Source of the DNA: Pyxidicoccus parkwaysis | GTDB lineage: Bacteria > Myxococcota > Myxococcia > Myxococcales > Myxococcaceae | Reading direction: 5' to 3' | DNA: 64,000 bases | Assembly (NCBI RefSeq): GCF_017301735.1 | Contig: NZ_CP071090.1 | Coordinates: 10,895,001-10,959,000, forward strand | In this document: positions 35,032 to 43,853 of the stretch, in pieces | Numbering within the stretch: position 1 is the stretch's first letter | How the letters are laid out: each line of letters opens with the position of its first letter | The notes under the pieces: generated by a model | What the model was told of the DNA's origin: nothing | The model's input: the letters and a program-made list of their open reading frames with translations, nothing else | Databases searched by the model: none | Position numbers and translations under genes: made by a program

Positions 35032-35367
35032 GGGCTGGAGATAGAATGGCTCACGTCGTCCGGAGAAAGCCATACCCCTGCGCTTCAGTCTGTCATTGGG
35101 CCGGGAACGCAAGTCCCGGAGTGGGCTCGGGGCTATTGGCTGCGCGCTGATGGTCGCGGTTGACCTGGCCCTCTGTCAGGTCAGGGTACAGAACAGACAT
35201 TGCCAGGGTTCGCCTGCGAAGAGCCCGGCGCTGACGGACACGCTCCAACGCGCTACCTGCATTGCTCCATGAGAACCCTCGGCCCGGTCACCACGTCAGT
35301 CCCGTGACACCCGAGGCGTCGGAGCCGTGCCGCTGATGGACGGGCGGCTCGTGCTCGGAGGTGTCTC
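35032..35367. other. 336-base intergenic region without a gene
   Basis: No credible coding frame is seen. It holds a dyad tgacctg-(9 nt)-caggtca at 35161-35183, which may be an operator for one of the divergent flanking genes, and a short hairpin ccggga-(7 nt)-tcccgg at 35101-35119. The VWA-gene ribosome site cggaggtg is at its right end. Confidence 0.6.
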
Positions 35368-36189
35368 TTGGACAAGCTTTCGCGGCTGGACCTCGTCTTC
35401 TGTGTGGACCTGACCAGCAGCATGACTCCCTTCATCGCGCAGGCGCGGGCGCACGTGCGGCGCATCCTCGATGCGCTGACCGCCGTTCCGGGCCTGGACC
35501 TGTGCGTGGCCCTCTCCGGCTACCGCGACCACGGCTTCCCGGAGGTGCTCGAGGTCCATTCCTTCACCCGAGACACCTCCGCGCTCGCCAGGGCCCTCGA
35601 TGCCGCCCAGGTCTTCAGCCACGCGTCCAACACCGATGCGGCCGAGGCCGTCTTCGCGGGCCTCGATGCCGCGTCGAAGCTCCCCTGGCGCGAGGGTGCC
35701 TTCAAGGTCGTCGTCCTCGTGGGCGATGCGCCTCCGCATGCTTGCGGCGGTGATGGCGGCCACGTTCCGGACCGCTTCCGTGACAAGGACCCGAGCGGCT
35801 GGGACCTCGACGGCCTCACCAACCACCTGGAGGCCGAGGGCATCTTCCTGCATGCACTCGCCATGGTGCCCTCGGTGCATCCGCACTACGACGCCGCGCT
35901 GGAGCGCGCCTTCCGTCGCCTGTCCATCTCCACTGGCGGCACCTACCGCTCCGCTAGCGGCGCGGATGCCGCGCTCGCCATCGTGGAGGCCCTCGTCCAG
36001 CGCACCTCCGTCGAGTTCGCCTTCGACCGCCGCGTGCATGGCGCCATCGAGGCGCTACCCCTGCTCGAGCGCGGCAGCCCCACGCTCCGTGAGTCCCTGG
36101 CGAAGCAGCTCGGCGGCACGGAGGTCACCATCTCCGCGGCCCTGATGCGCCTGCGCCAGCGCCGGCTGCTCCCGGTGGGCGTGGAGTAG
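35368..36189 (+). CDS. Von Willebrand factor type A domain protein
   Basis: 273 residues. The metal-ion-dependent adhesion site is complete at the N-terminus: VFCVDLTSSMTPFIAQA has Asp14-x-Thr16-x-Ser18 (the DxSxS form with Thr). A beta/alpha fold continues through YRDHGFPEV and VVVLVGDAPPHACGG to about residue 200, and the tail has a winged-helix-like segment near 245-265 (VTISAALMRLRQRRLLPVG). The start is a TTG at 35368 after a good ggaggtg site. No signal peptide, so cytosolic. VWA proteins often partner with AAA ATPases, but none is adjacent. Function unknown. Confidence 0.75.
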   Translation: MDKLSRLDLVFCVDLTSSMTPFIAQARAHVRRILDALTAVPGLDLCVALSGYRDHGFPEVLEVHSFTRDTSALARALDAAQVFSHASNTDAAEAVFAGLDAASKLPWREGAFKVVVLVGDAPPHACGGDGGHVPDRFRDKDPSGWDLDGLTNHLEAEGIFLHALAMVPSVHPHYDAALERAFRRLSISTGGTYRSASGADAALAIVEALVQRTSVEFAFDRRVHGAIEALPLLERGSPTLRESLAKQLGGTEVTISAALMRLRQRRLLPVGVE

Positions 36190-36286
36190 GGCGGGCACGT
36201 GAAGTACCGGAGCGCCCACACCGGGGGACCCCCTCCATTTTTTCGATGTCCCAACTCCCGCGGCCTGCGTGTCCAATGCGGCAGAG

Positions 36287-36802
36287 ATGCCCCAGGCGTT
36301 GAGCGCGGCGGAGCTCCAGGAACTGTATGACCGGTATGCCCCTGGCATGTACCGGAGGGCCATCGCCTTGCTCCAGCGCGAGGCGGATGCCTGGGACGCC
36401 GTGCAGGAGGCGTACATCCGCCTCATCCAGTCCGCTTCCGACTTCCGGCGCGAGGCCCGGCCGATGACCTTCATCTACCGGGTCACCACCAACGTCTGCC
36501 TCAACATGCTCCGCTCGCGCGCCCTGCACGACGTGGCCGCCGGGGAAGACGCGGCGTCGGAAGGCTCCGTGGACGCGCTCGCCTCTACCGAGTGCAGGGA
36601 CTTCCTGATGAAGCTGTCCCGCGAGCTGGACGAGCGCGGCCTCACCGTGGCGGCGCTGTACTACCTGGACGGGATGTCCCAGGAGGAGATTGCCCAGGTG
36701 CTGGGGCTCTCCCGGAAGACCATCGTGCGCGACGTGCAGCGCATCAGCGCTCTGGCCCGTGCCCTGGGTGAACCCAGGAGCGTGCGAGGAGGTGGCAGAT
36801 GA
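36287..36802 (+). CDS. ECF-family RNA polymerase sigma factor
   Basis: 171 residues from ATG 36287 (a GTG six codons upstream is possible). Sigma region 2 (about 10-80: LYDRYAPGMYRRAIALLQRE, then DAWDAVQEAYIRLIQ) and region 4 (about 110-160: VAALYYLDGMSQEEIAQVLG, LSRKTIVRDVQ) are clear, without region 3, as in ECF sigmas. Its stop overlaps the anti-sigma start by ATGA (36799-36802). A gggacc-N-tgtc arrangement near 36225-36250 may be its own promoter, but the match is weak. It heads the operon that ends in the caspase gene. Confidence 0.88.
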   Translation: MPQALSAAELQELYDRYAPGMYRRAIALLQREADAWDAVQEAYIRLIQSASDFRREARPMTFIYRVTTNVCLNMLRSRALHDVAAGEDAASEGSVDALASTECRDFLMKLSRELDERGLTVAALYYLDGMSQEEIAQVLGLSRKTIVRDVQRISALARALGEPRSVRGGGR

Positions 36803-37560
36803 GTGAACACCTGTCGGACCTCGTCTTGGACGAGGTGATGGACGGCGGCCCCAGGCCCCCACACCTGGACGCCTGCGGCGCCTGCCGCGAGCGCGAGTCC
36901 CTCCTGCGCACCCATGTGGAGGGTGTCCGGGGCTCGCCCCACTTCTCCCGCGCCCGCGCCCGTGCTCTCTCCGAAGCGGCGGCGGTACAGCGGCCCTCTC
37001 AGCCCCGGGCGTCGTGGTTCTCCGCCTGGCTGCTCGTCCCCGCGCTGGCCACCCTGGCCACGGTGGTGGTGCTGCGCGCCCCGCTGGCGGCCGACACCGC
37101 GAGCACGGTGCCGGTGGTCCCGCCTCGCACGGACCTCCGCGTGAAGGGCCCGCCCGGCGTGGAATTGCTGCGACTGGTGGATGGCGAGGTGAACCCCGTC
37201 CTCCACGAGGGAGAAGAGGTGGCGCTGCGGCTGAGGAGCGGAGGCCGCCGCTACGCGCTGGTCGTCTCCATGGACGGCGGGGGACAGGTGGAGGCACTCT
37301 GGCCCTCGGGGGCCGTGCGCAGCGGCGAGCTGGATGCCGGGCAGCCCGCGCCCCTGTTCCAGGTGACTCGGGGGGACTTCGCCGTGCATGCCATCTATTC
37401 GGAGACGCCGCTGCGGCTCGAGGAGGTTCGCGACTGGCTGGCCACGCACGCGCCGGAGTGCTCCGGCGCTTCGGGCTCGGCGGCGTGCCAGGAGCCCGCG
37501 GGGCTTCCCTCGGGTGCCGCGCACGCGGCGGTGTCACTCCAGGTCGAGGGGCGGCCATGA
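36799..37560 (+). CDS. Anti-sigma-like membrane protein with zinc-binding motif and DUF4384-like C-terminus
   Basis: 253 residues. The N-terminus has H22-x3-C26-x2-C29 (HLDACGACRE), the zinc anti-sigma motif. A membrane helix near 76-95 (WLLVPALATLATVVVLRAPL) leads to a periplasmic domain (about 110-225) of beta-strands such as LHEGEEVALRLRSGGRRYAL, resembling DUF4384 modules seen with peptidase-like effectors. It should tether and inhibit the sigma factor. Its stop overlaps the caspase start by ATGA (37557-37560). What signal the external domain senses is not known. Confidence 0.75.
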   Translation: MSEHLSDLVLDEVMDGGPRPPHLDACGACRERESLLRTHVEGVRGSPHFSRARARALSEAAAVQRPSQPRASWFSAWLLVPALATLATVVVLRAPLAADTASTVPVVPPRTDLRVKGPPGVELLRLVDGEVNPVLHEGEEVALRLRSGGRRYALVVSMDGGGQVEALWPSGAVRSGELDAGQPAPLFQVTRGDFAVHAIYSETPLRLEEVRDWLATHAPECSGASGSAACQEPAGLPSGAAHAAVSLQVEGRP

Positions 37561-39089
37561 CGCTCGCACTGCTTCTGGCGGCCTTGGTGGCGGCGCAGCC
37601 CGTGGCTCCGCAGGCGGATGCGACGCCGCGCCGGTTCGCCCTCTCGGTGGGCAACAACCGGGGCACCGGCGCGGATGCTCCGCTGCGCTACGCGGAGCGC
37701 GATGCGCGCGCGGTACTGAGTGTGCTCGAAGAAGTGGGCGGGCTGCGGCGCGAGGATGCGCTGCTGGTGCTCGGCACCGACGCGGACGCGGTGCGCGACG
37801 CCCTGGCCCGACTGGAGCGCCACCTCGTGGCGAACGCCCGGCCTGGAGACCAGCTCTTCGTCTACGTCTCCAGCCACGCGGACGCGGGTGAGCTGCACCT
37901 GGGCGGCTCGCGCCTTCCCCTGAGAGAAATCACTCGCTTCCTCGAAAGCGCTCCCGTGAGCGTGGCCCTGCTCGTGGTGGACTCATGCCAGTCCGGTGAG
38001 GCGGCGCGCCTCAAGGGGCTCAAGCCCATTCCCGGCGTGCTGGTGAACCTGGAGCGGCCGGAGCTCGCCGGGCGCGTCATCATCACCGCGTCCGCCGCGG
38101 ACGAGTCCGCGCAGGAGTCGGACTCGCTCGCCGGTTCCATCTTCACGCACCACCTGGTGGCCGCGCTGCGCGGGGCCGCGGACGTGTCCGGGGACGGCCG
38201 CGTCACGCTGGCGGAGGCCTATACGTATTCGTATGCCCGGACGGTGGAGTCCTCGCTGCTGTCCCGCGCGGGCACGCAGCACCCCACCTTCCACTTCGAC
38301 CTCCAGGGGAAGGGAGACCTCGTCCTCTCCGCGCCCGCGCGCGCCACTTCGCTGCTGACGCTCGCCATCGACGAGCCTGGTGACTGGACGGTGTCCACGC
38401 TCGCGGGAGAGCCCATCCTCGGCCACGTGCGCAAGGGCGCGGGCGCCGCCACGCTGGCGCTTCCCGCGGGCAGCTACATCCTCACCACGCGCGGCGAGCA
38501 CTCCGCCCTGGTGGCGCGCGTGCAGGTGCCCGATGCCGGCCGCGCGGAGGTGACGCGCGCCCAGCTCCGTCCCCAGAAGCTGGAGGCCAACGCGCTCAAG
38601 GGCACGCTGTCCCCGACGTGGATGGTCCACCTGGGCGTCAGCGCGGGCTCGCCGCTGGTCGACTCCTTCGGGACGATGGTGGGCGGCACCTTCGCGCTCC
38701 AGCGCACGTGGGGGCCGTCCATGGTGAACCTGGTGACGGCCACGCTCGACGTGCGCCATGGGCGTCATTCCTCCGGAGACCTCGGGCAGAACGACCATGC
38801 ACTGCGGTTGGGCGTGGGCCACCTCGTGCAGGACTGGCACGGACTGCACCTCCAGCTCGCCGTGGAGGCCGGCGCCGTCCTGTCCAGCCAGCGGGATTAC
38901 GGCAATGGCGAGACGGGGCTCGCCCTGCAACCCTATGTCGGCGCGGCGGGCGGAGTGTGGCTGCCGGTGAGGGGGCCCTTCGCGGTGTCGCTGCTCGGCA
39001 GCGCGGGGCAGACGTGGGTGCGGACGGCGACGGGTTCTCCAACCTCGCTGTCCCTGGGCGGAAGTGTCGGCATCGGCTGGCTGCGCTGA
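37557..39089 (+). CDS. Exported caspase-family (C14) cysteine peptidase with C-terminal barrel-like domain
   Basis: 510 residues. A signal-like start (MTLALLLAALVAAQPVAPQA) is followed by a caspase p20-like domain (about 25-240) with His107 in YVSSHAD and Cys144 in VVDSCQSG, both in the expected order for the dyad. A middle beta domain (about 260-340) precedes a C-terminal half (about 350-510) of short amphipathic strands resembling an outer-membrane barrel. It is coupled to sigma and anti-sigma genes by ATGA overlaps. Possible role: proteolysis in the cell envelope. The active-site motifs are visible; the target is inference. Confidence 0.8.
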   Translation: MTLALLLAALVAAQPVAPQADATPRRFALSVGNNRGTGADAPLRYAERDARAVLSVLEEVGGLRREDALLVLGTDADAVRDALARLERHLVANARPGDQLFVYVSSHADAGELHLGGSRLPLREITRFLESAPVSVALLVVDSCQSGEAARLKGLKPIPGVLVNLERPELAGRVIITASAADESAQESDSLAGSIFTHHLVAALRGAADVSGDGRVTLAEAYTYSYARTVESSLLSRAGTQHPTFHFDLQGKGDLVLSAPARATSLLTLAIDEPGDWTVSTLAGEPILGHVRKGAGAATLALPAGSYILTTRGEHSALVARVQVPDAGRAEVTRAQLRPQKLEANALKGTLSPTWMVHLGVSAGSPLVDSFGTMVGGTFALQRTWGPSMVNLVTATLDVRHGRHSSGDLGQNDHALRLGVGHLVQDWHGLHLQLAVEAGAVLSSQRDYGNGETGLALQPYVGAAGGVWLPVRGPFAVSLLGSAGQTWVRTATGSPTSLSLGGSVGIGWLR

Positions 39090-39169
39090 TGTCCCAGGAA
39101 TGCGGCTCTCCGTGTCCAAGGCATGGCAGACGCATCTGCCTCCTCCGCATCCTGCGCCACGAGGTCTCC

Positions 39170-41017
39170 ATGCATTCCCGCCGTCTCCGCTCCTGGATGT
39201 CCTTGCTGCTCTTCGCGGCCCTGGGGCTCTCCGCCTGTGACAGCTTGAAGTCCGAGCCGACTCCGAAGCCGGTGGAAGAAGAGCCGCCTCCTCCCGAGCT
39301 CCGCATCTCCGTGTCCACGGAGGGGCCGGCGTTGTGCCGTGAAGGCACGTGGACGCTCACCGTCTCCGTGGCGGGCGGTGTCGTGCCGCAGCGTGTGGAG
39401 TTGGTCAGGGACGGCGGGTACGGCCGGTACACCACGCCGCTCGAAGGCCCGTACCGCTACACCATCGACTGTGCCACCTATGTGGAGGGGAGCTGGTCCT
39501 TCATCGCGCGTGCCGTGGCGAAGGACGTGAGCGTCGAGAGCCAGAGCGTCTCGGTGGTGGTGGACCGGCAGGGGCCCTTCATCAAGTCGTGGAGCCCGGC
39601 GCGGAAGCAGAACTCGCTGGGCGAGCCCTACCCGCGCGTCGATGCGCCGCTGGAGATTGTCTTCTCCGAGCCGCTGCTGCCCTCATCCCTCCAGGCCGCG
39701 CCCACGGTGCTCCGGGATGGCAATGGCTTCACGGTGGCGCACACGGCGGTGCTCAGTGAGGACGGACGTGTCCTCCGGCTCACGCCGGCGTCACCGCTTC
39801 GGGTGCCCGAAACGCTCCGCATCGAGCTGGCGCAGCGGAACATGACCGACCTCGCCGGAAATCCGCTCGCCCCGGACTCCGGAGTCGAGCACCGGGTCGA
39901 TTACTGGCCCTTCGCCCAGGCGGTCCCCCCATTGTCCAACGGGAACTGGGACTGGCTCCGCTTCGCTTTGCAGCGCTTCTTCCCAGAGCGGCCCGTCGCA
40001 GCCTTCGTCGAGTCGGTCCTCGTTGACGGTGCATACAGGAAAACGCTCGTCGTCCAGGTCCTGAAGGACGGCACGTGGGAGCGCCTCCCTTCGCCCCTGG
40101 GCCCGGATGGGGACGCGAGTGATGTAAGGCAGCTGCAGCTCGAGGTCTACGGAGAGCGCATCGTGCTCGCATGGGTGGTCGAGGGCGCCGCGGGCCTGCA
40201 AGTGATTCACGTGTCCCGGTTCGACGGCACGTCCTGGAAGGCCCTGGGGGCGCCGCTCGGTACCGGGTCTGCCTTCTCCGAGTACCAGATGGTGCTGGAC
40301 GGGGAGGGGAACCCCGTCATGGTCTACCGCGAGGACGACATCGACCTGCGCGTCGTCCGGTGGGCCGAGGGCGATTGGCGGATGCTCGGACCCGCGCTCA
40401 GTGGCTATCCGGGGGTTGGGACCTCGGCGTGGTACCCGGCCATCGCCGTGGACTCCTACAGGATGGTGGTGGCCTGGTCGGAGTACTCCTCCGAGCCGGA
40501 CGCTCTTGGCGGGGTCTTCGTGATGGAGTTCCAGGATGGGGGCTGGAGGCAGCTCGGCTCGCCGCTCCTTGGTGTGGCGGCACGTGGGAGGTTCACGGGG
40601 AGGGTTGCCATCGCCCTGCCCTACATTTCCGCTGGCCCCGTCGTTGCCTGGGTCGAGAACTCGTACCTCGAAGCGGATGGAGACGCGTATGTGTACGTCG
40701 CGTCCTGGAAACCGAGTCCCAACGTTGGGACTCCCGGGACCTGGACGCATGCGGAGGAGCTCCAGGGTGCGCACCCGCGCGTCAGTCACTATGGGCTTCG
40801 GGTCCTCATGGACTCCCAGAATGAGCCCTGGGTGGTGTGGGAACGCTCGGAGGGGTACTCCGGCGGGGTCACCTACTATCGCAAGCACCGCCCCTCGGGA
40901 TGGGAGCCGGAGCAGCTCGTGGTGAACACGTCGGTGACTGACTTCCGGCTGGATGCGAACGACTTCCCCTGGGTCACGGGGGGATGGTGGGACCCCACCA
41001 TCCTCCGACCGCAGTAG
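39170..41017 (+). CDS. Large surface lipoprotein with Ig-like and propeller-type repeats
   Basis: 615 residues. Lipobox in FAALGLSACDS. After a Pro/Glu linker comes a bacterial Ig-like region (about 45-230; SbsA/Big_5-like at 145-230 with VFSEPLLPSSLQ and LRLTPASPLRVPETLRIELA). Then a series of short repeats (about 240-610) of the type VAWVVEGAAGLQVIHVSRFD, WRMLGPALSGYPG, WRQLGSPLLGVA suggests a beta-propeller or exo-alpha-sialidase-like fold. There is no catalytic motif that I can identify. It lies 80 bases after the caspase gene on the same strand, probably on its own or as a last operon member. Confidence 0.72.
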   Translation: MHSRRLRSWMSLLLFAALGLSACDSLKSEPTPKPVEEEPPPPELRISVSTEGPALCREGTWTLTVSVAGGVVPQRVELVRDGGYGRYTTPLEGPYRYTIDCATYVEGSWSFIARAVAKDVSVESQSVSVVVDRQGPFIKSWSPARKQNSLGEPYPRVDAPLEIVFSEPLLPSSLQAAPTVLRDGNGFTVAHTAVLSEDGRVLRLTPASPLRVPETLRIELAQRNMTDLAGNPLAPDSGVEHRVDYWPFAQAVPPLSNGNWDWLRFALQRFFPERPVAAFVESVLVDGAYRKTLVVQVLKDGTWERLPSPLGPDGDASDVRQLQLEVYGERIVLAWVVEGAAGLQVIHVSRFDGTSWKALGAPLGTGSAFSEYQMVLDGEGNPVMVYREDDIDLRVVRWAEGDWRMLGPALSGYPGVGTSAWYPAIAVDSYRMVVAWSEYSSEPDALGGVFVMEFQDGGWRQLGSPLLGVAARGRFTGRVAIALPYISAGPVVAWVENSYLEADGDAYVYVASWKPSPNVGTPGTWTHAEELQGAHPRVSHYGLRVLMDSQNEPWVVWERSEGYSGGVTYYRKHRPSGWEPEQLVVNTSVTDFRLDANDFPWVTGGWWDPTILRPQ

Positions 41018-41028
41018 AACCGCGTGCC

Positions 41029-41502
41029 ATGAGCGACCGCACCGTCACGCACTCCACCTTCGTCATCGAGCGCACCTACGCCGCGTCACCCGCACGGGTG
41101 TTCTCGGCGTGGGCCACGCCCGCCTTCAAGGCGCGCTGGTTCGCGTGTCATGACGACTGGCAGCCGAGCCTCTTCGAGCTCGACTTCCGGGTGGGCGGAC
41201 GCGAGCGGCTGCACACCGGCCCGGCCGGTGGACCGGTGCATGCCTTCAACGGCGTGTACCAGGACATCGTCCCGGACCGGCGCATCGTCTGGACGTATGA
41301 CATGCACCTGGATGCGCAGCGCATCTCCGTCTCGCTGGCCACCGTGGAGCTGCACCGCGAGGGCACCGGCACGCGGCTCGTCTTCACGGAGCAGGGCGCG
41401 TTCCTGGACGGGCTCGCGTCCGCGAAGGAGCGGGAGGAGGGCACGCGCATCCAGCTGGACAACCTGGAGGCGGCGCTGCGCCAACCGCTCGCGAGCGCGT
41501 AG
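41029..41502 (+). CDS. AHSA1/SRPBCC-family protein
   Basis: 157 residues with the AHSA1-type start region (HSTFVIERTYAASPARVFSA, WATPAFKARWF) and family landmarks RVGGRERLHTGP, VWTYDMHLDA and FTEQGAFLDG, giving the helix-grip fold with a hydrophobic pocket. Such proteins bind small hydrophobic molecules or act with ArsR-type regulators; here no ArsR gene is adjacent. It follows the lipoprotein gene by 11 bases, so it may be co-transcribed. A second AHSA1 gene lies at 51447. Confidence 0.8.
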   Translation: MSDRTVTHSTFVIERTYAASPARVFSAWATPAFKARWFACHDDWQPSLFELDFRVGGRERLHTGPAGGPVHAFNGVYQDIVPDRRIVWTYDMHLDAQRISVSLATVELHREGTGTRLVFTEQGAFLDGLASAKEREEGTRIQLDNLEAALRQPLASA

Positions 41503-41512
41503 CAGGCGCGCT
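41494..41512. terminator. Short hairpin between convergent genes
   Basis: The 6-bp inverted repeat agcgcg / cgcgct with a 7-base loop spans the AHSA1 stop codon and the end of the opposing glycosyltransferase gene. Weak evidence; no T-run. Confidence 0.3.
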
Positions 41513-43022
41513 ACTCCGGGCTCCTGCGCTTCCACACGAGCCCGTCGCGGGTGAAGTGCTCCTCCAGCCAACGCTCGCTCGTCGCGGAGAGCTGCCACTC
41601 TCCGCGCCCGTTCAGGATGACGTAGTCGCAGCGCGCGAGCAGCGGAATCACGGAGCGCTGCGAGCGCTCGTCCTCGAACGCGTTGTTCACATGGGAGAAG
41701 CGCTCGGGGCCGTCGAGGGCGTCGTGCAGCATGAGCCCATACACGTCCACGAGCGCGGGCGCACCGCGAGGCAGTCCGGGCAGCCGCCCCGCGACGATGG
41801 ACCACGAGGGCTCGAAGGTGCAGAGCGCCGCGTCCTTCGGGATGGAGGCCCGCAGCATGCTCCCCAGCGCGAGCAGTCCCCGGTCCTTCTGTTTCGCCAG
41901 CTCGATGACAGCCCGCAGCGGAGACAGCACCGCGACGCCCACTGCTAGCGCCACGAGCGCGGCCACCTTGCGCGAGCGCCGTTCCGCGAGGCCCAGCACC
42001 CACGCGGCGCCCAGTCCGGCGAGCACCGCCTGCGACGCCGCGAGCTGCGCGTTGTAGTGGACCCAGTAGCTCTTCGAGGACAGGAACGTCGCGAGCGTGA
42101 GCAGCCAGGCCGCGCTGAAGAGCCGCTCGGCCACGGCCTCCCGCCGGCGCATGCGCGCCAGGGCCACGGCCAGTCCCACCGCGCCGAGCACGGAGATGCC
42201 GATGTGGCGCTCACCCACCGCCGCGACGAACCGGCGCCACACGTCCAGCTCGCCATCGGGTGGTCGCAGCAACTGGAAGCGCAGCAGCCCGTCCACCATC
42301 GCCTCCGGCGCGAGCACGAAGAAGGGCCCCAGCCACAGTGCTCCCACGCCAGCGGCCACGCCCACTGTGCGCAGCACGCGCCGCCACTCTCCCGCCCCGC
42401 CGCGCGCCCACACCGCCGCGAGCACCCACGCTCCCGCCGTCAGCTTCACGGCGCACGCGGTGGCGAGCAGCACTCCGGCCCACACGTCCCGCCGCCGCGC
42501 GTCTCCCGGACGCAGCCACACCCACGCCGCCGCGAGGCAGGTGAGGTTGAGCATCGGCTCCAGGAAGGGCCCTCGCTCGGCGGCCGTGGCCTCCGGATAG
42601 AGGGCGTAGACGAGCGCCGCCACCACGCCCGCGCGCGTGCCCCAGCGCTCCTGGGCGAGGCGTCCGCTCAGCGCCGCGCTCGAGGCACCCAGCACGGGGA
42701 TGAGCCAGCGCACCATCGTGTAGACCACGGCTGTGTCGAAGCCGTGCGTGAGCGCGGCCACGGGTGCGAGCAGCACGGTGAGGCCGGGCGGGTGGACGAA
42801 GAAGTAGTCCCGGTACGGCAGCACGCCGTGAGACAGGAGCGCGGCGGCGGTGAAGTAGACGCCCTCGTCGTAGTCCACCGGGTATTCGAAGGCACCGCCC
42901 CGGTGGAAGAAGCCCGAGGCCCTCACCAGCCACGCCACCGCCGCGACGAGCACCAGCGGCCACCAGGGCAGGCGCGGTGTGGCGGGGACGGAGGGAGAGG
43001 GCTCGGAGATGTCGGGACGCAC
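41511..43022 (-). CDS. Polytopic membrane glycosyltransferase (GT39/ArnT-like)
   Basis: 503 residues with about ten membrane helices. After the first helix comes the acidic external loop with VDYDEGVYFTAAALLSHG; the Asp-Glu pair is the expected catalytic acidic motif of GT-C enzymes. YRDYFFVHPPGLTVLLAP follows, as in PMT/ArnT-like proteins. They use polyprenyl-phosphate sugars and glycosylate lipids or proteins at the outer face of the inner membrane. The start is a GTG at 43022. It lies 43 bases downstream of the SDR gene, so it may be part of that transcript. Acceptor unknown. Confidence 0.78.
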   Translation of the reverse strand: MRPDISEPSPSVPATPRLPWWPLVLVAAVAWLVRASGFFHRGGAFEYPVDYDEGVYFTAAALLSHGVLPYRDYFFVHPPGLTVLLAPVAALTHGFDTAVVYTMVRWLIPVLGASSAALSGRLAQERWGTRAGVVAALVYALYPEATAAERGPFLEPMLNLTCLAAAWVWLRPGDARRRDVWAGVLLATACAVKLTAGAWVLAAVWARGGAGEWRRVLRTVGVAAGVGALWLGPFFVLAPEAMVDGLLRFQLLRPPDGELDVWRRFVAAVGERHIGISVLGAVGLAVALARMRRREAVAERLFSAAWLLTLATFLSSKSYWVHYNAQLAASQAVLAGLGAAWVLGLAERRSRKVAALVALAVGVAVLSPLRAVIELAKQKDRGLLALGSMLRASIPKDAALCTFEPSWSIVAGRLPGLPRGAPALVDVYGLMLHDALDGPERFSHVNNAFEDERSQRSVIPLLARCDYVILNGRGEWQLSATSERWLEEHFTRDGLVWKRRSPE

Positions 43023-43065
43023 CGACGCCGCGCGTACCAGAGGGCACGCGCGGTGTCGAGGGACG

Positions 43066-43830
43066 CTACCGGTGCGGCGCGTTCACGTACGCGAGCCCGC
43101 CGTCCACGGGCAGCTCGGCGCCGGTGGTGAAGGTCGCCTCGAAGGCGAGGAACAGCGCCGCCCTCGCCACCTCCTCCGACGTGCCGATGCGGCCCATGGG
43201 AGTGACGGTGTTCCCCTCCTGCTCGAAGGCCGCCAGCTCCTCCGGGGTGGCCTTGGCCACGCCCAGCGTCGGCGTCTTGATGAAGCCCGGGCTCACCGCA
43301 TTCACGCGGATGTTGCGGGACAGGAGCTCGGCGGCGAACCCCTGCGCGAACGAGCGGACCGCGGCCTTCGTGCCCGAGTACACGCTCATTCCGGGATAGC
43401 CCATCACGTTCGCCACCGAGGTGGTGAACACGAACGAGCCACCGTCGCGGACCAGCGGAGCGAGCTTCTGCACCGTGAAGTACGCCCCCTTCGTGTTGAC
43501 GTTGAACATGTCGTCGTAGTCCGCCTCGGAGACCTTCCCCAGCGGCGTGAGCTGTGCGACGCCCGCGTTGATGAATACGAAGTCCACGCGGCCGAGCTTC
43601 TCTTCGACGGTGCGGGCCAGCGCCTCGATGTCCGCGAGGCTCGACGTGTCCGAGCGCACCACGTGCGCCCGGGGCCCGAGCTCGCGGCGCGCCGCTTCGA
43701 GGTTCTTCTCGTTGCGTCCCGTGAGCAGCACCTCGGCGCCTCCGGCGAGGAGCGCCTTCACCGTGGCGAGTCCCATTCCAATCGTCCCGCCCGTCACGAC
43801 GGCCTTCTTCCCTGCGTACCTGCTGTCCAT
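43066..43830 (-). CDS. Short-chain dehydrogenase/reductase
   Basis: 254 residues with a Rossmann fold: cofactor motif [10 protein letters not shown] in [20 protein letters not shown], the NAG motif in FINAGVAQL, catalytic Ser in FTTSVAN and Tyr-x-x-x-Lys in [12 protein letters not shown]. An Arg at the end of strand 2 (LLTGRNEKN) favours NADP. The C-terminus [16 protein letters not shown] fits classical SDRs. It begins 23 bases after the imine-reductase-like gene on the same strand. Substrate unknown. Confidence 0.88.
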   Translation of the reverse strand: MDSRYAGKKAVVTGGTIGMGLATVKALLAGGAEVLLTGRNEKNLEAARRELGPRAHVVRSDTSSLADIEALARTVEEKLGRVDFVFINAGVAQLTPLGKVSEADYDDMFNVNTKGAYFTVQKLAPLVRDGGSFVFTTSVANVMGYPGMSVYSGTKAAVRSFAQGFAAELLSRNIRVNAVSPGFIKTPTLGVAKATPEELAAFEQEGNTVTPMGRIGTSEEVARAALFLAFEATFTTGAELPVDGGLAYVNAPHR

Positions 43831-43853
43831 GGTGTCCTCCGGATGATGGGGTG

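Noticed and set aside
36221-36246. Possible weak terminator after the VWA gene (ggggg/ccccc with tttttt)
   Set aside because: Loop would be only three bases with a 4-bp stem, so stability is poor; it may instead belong to the sigma promoter.
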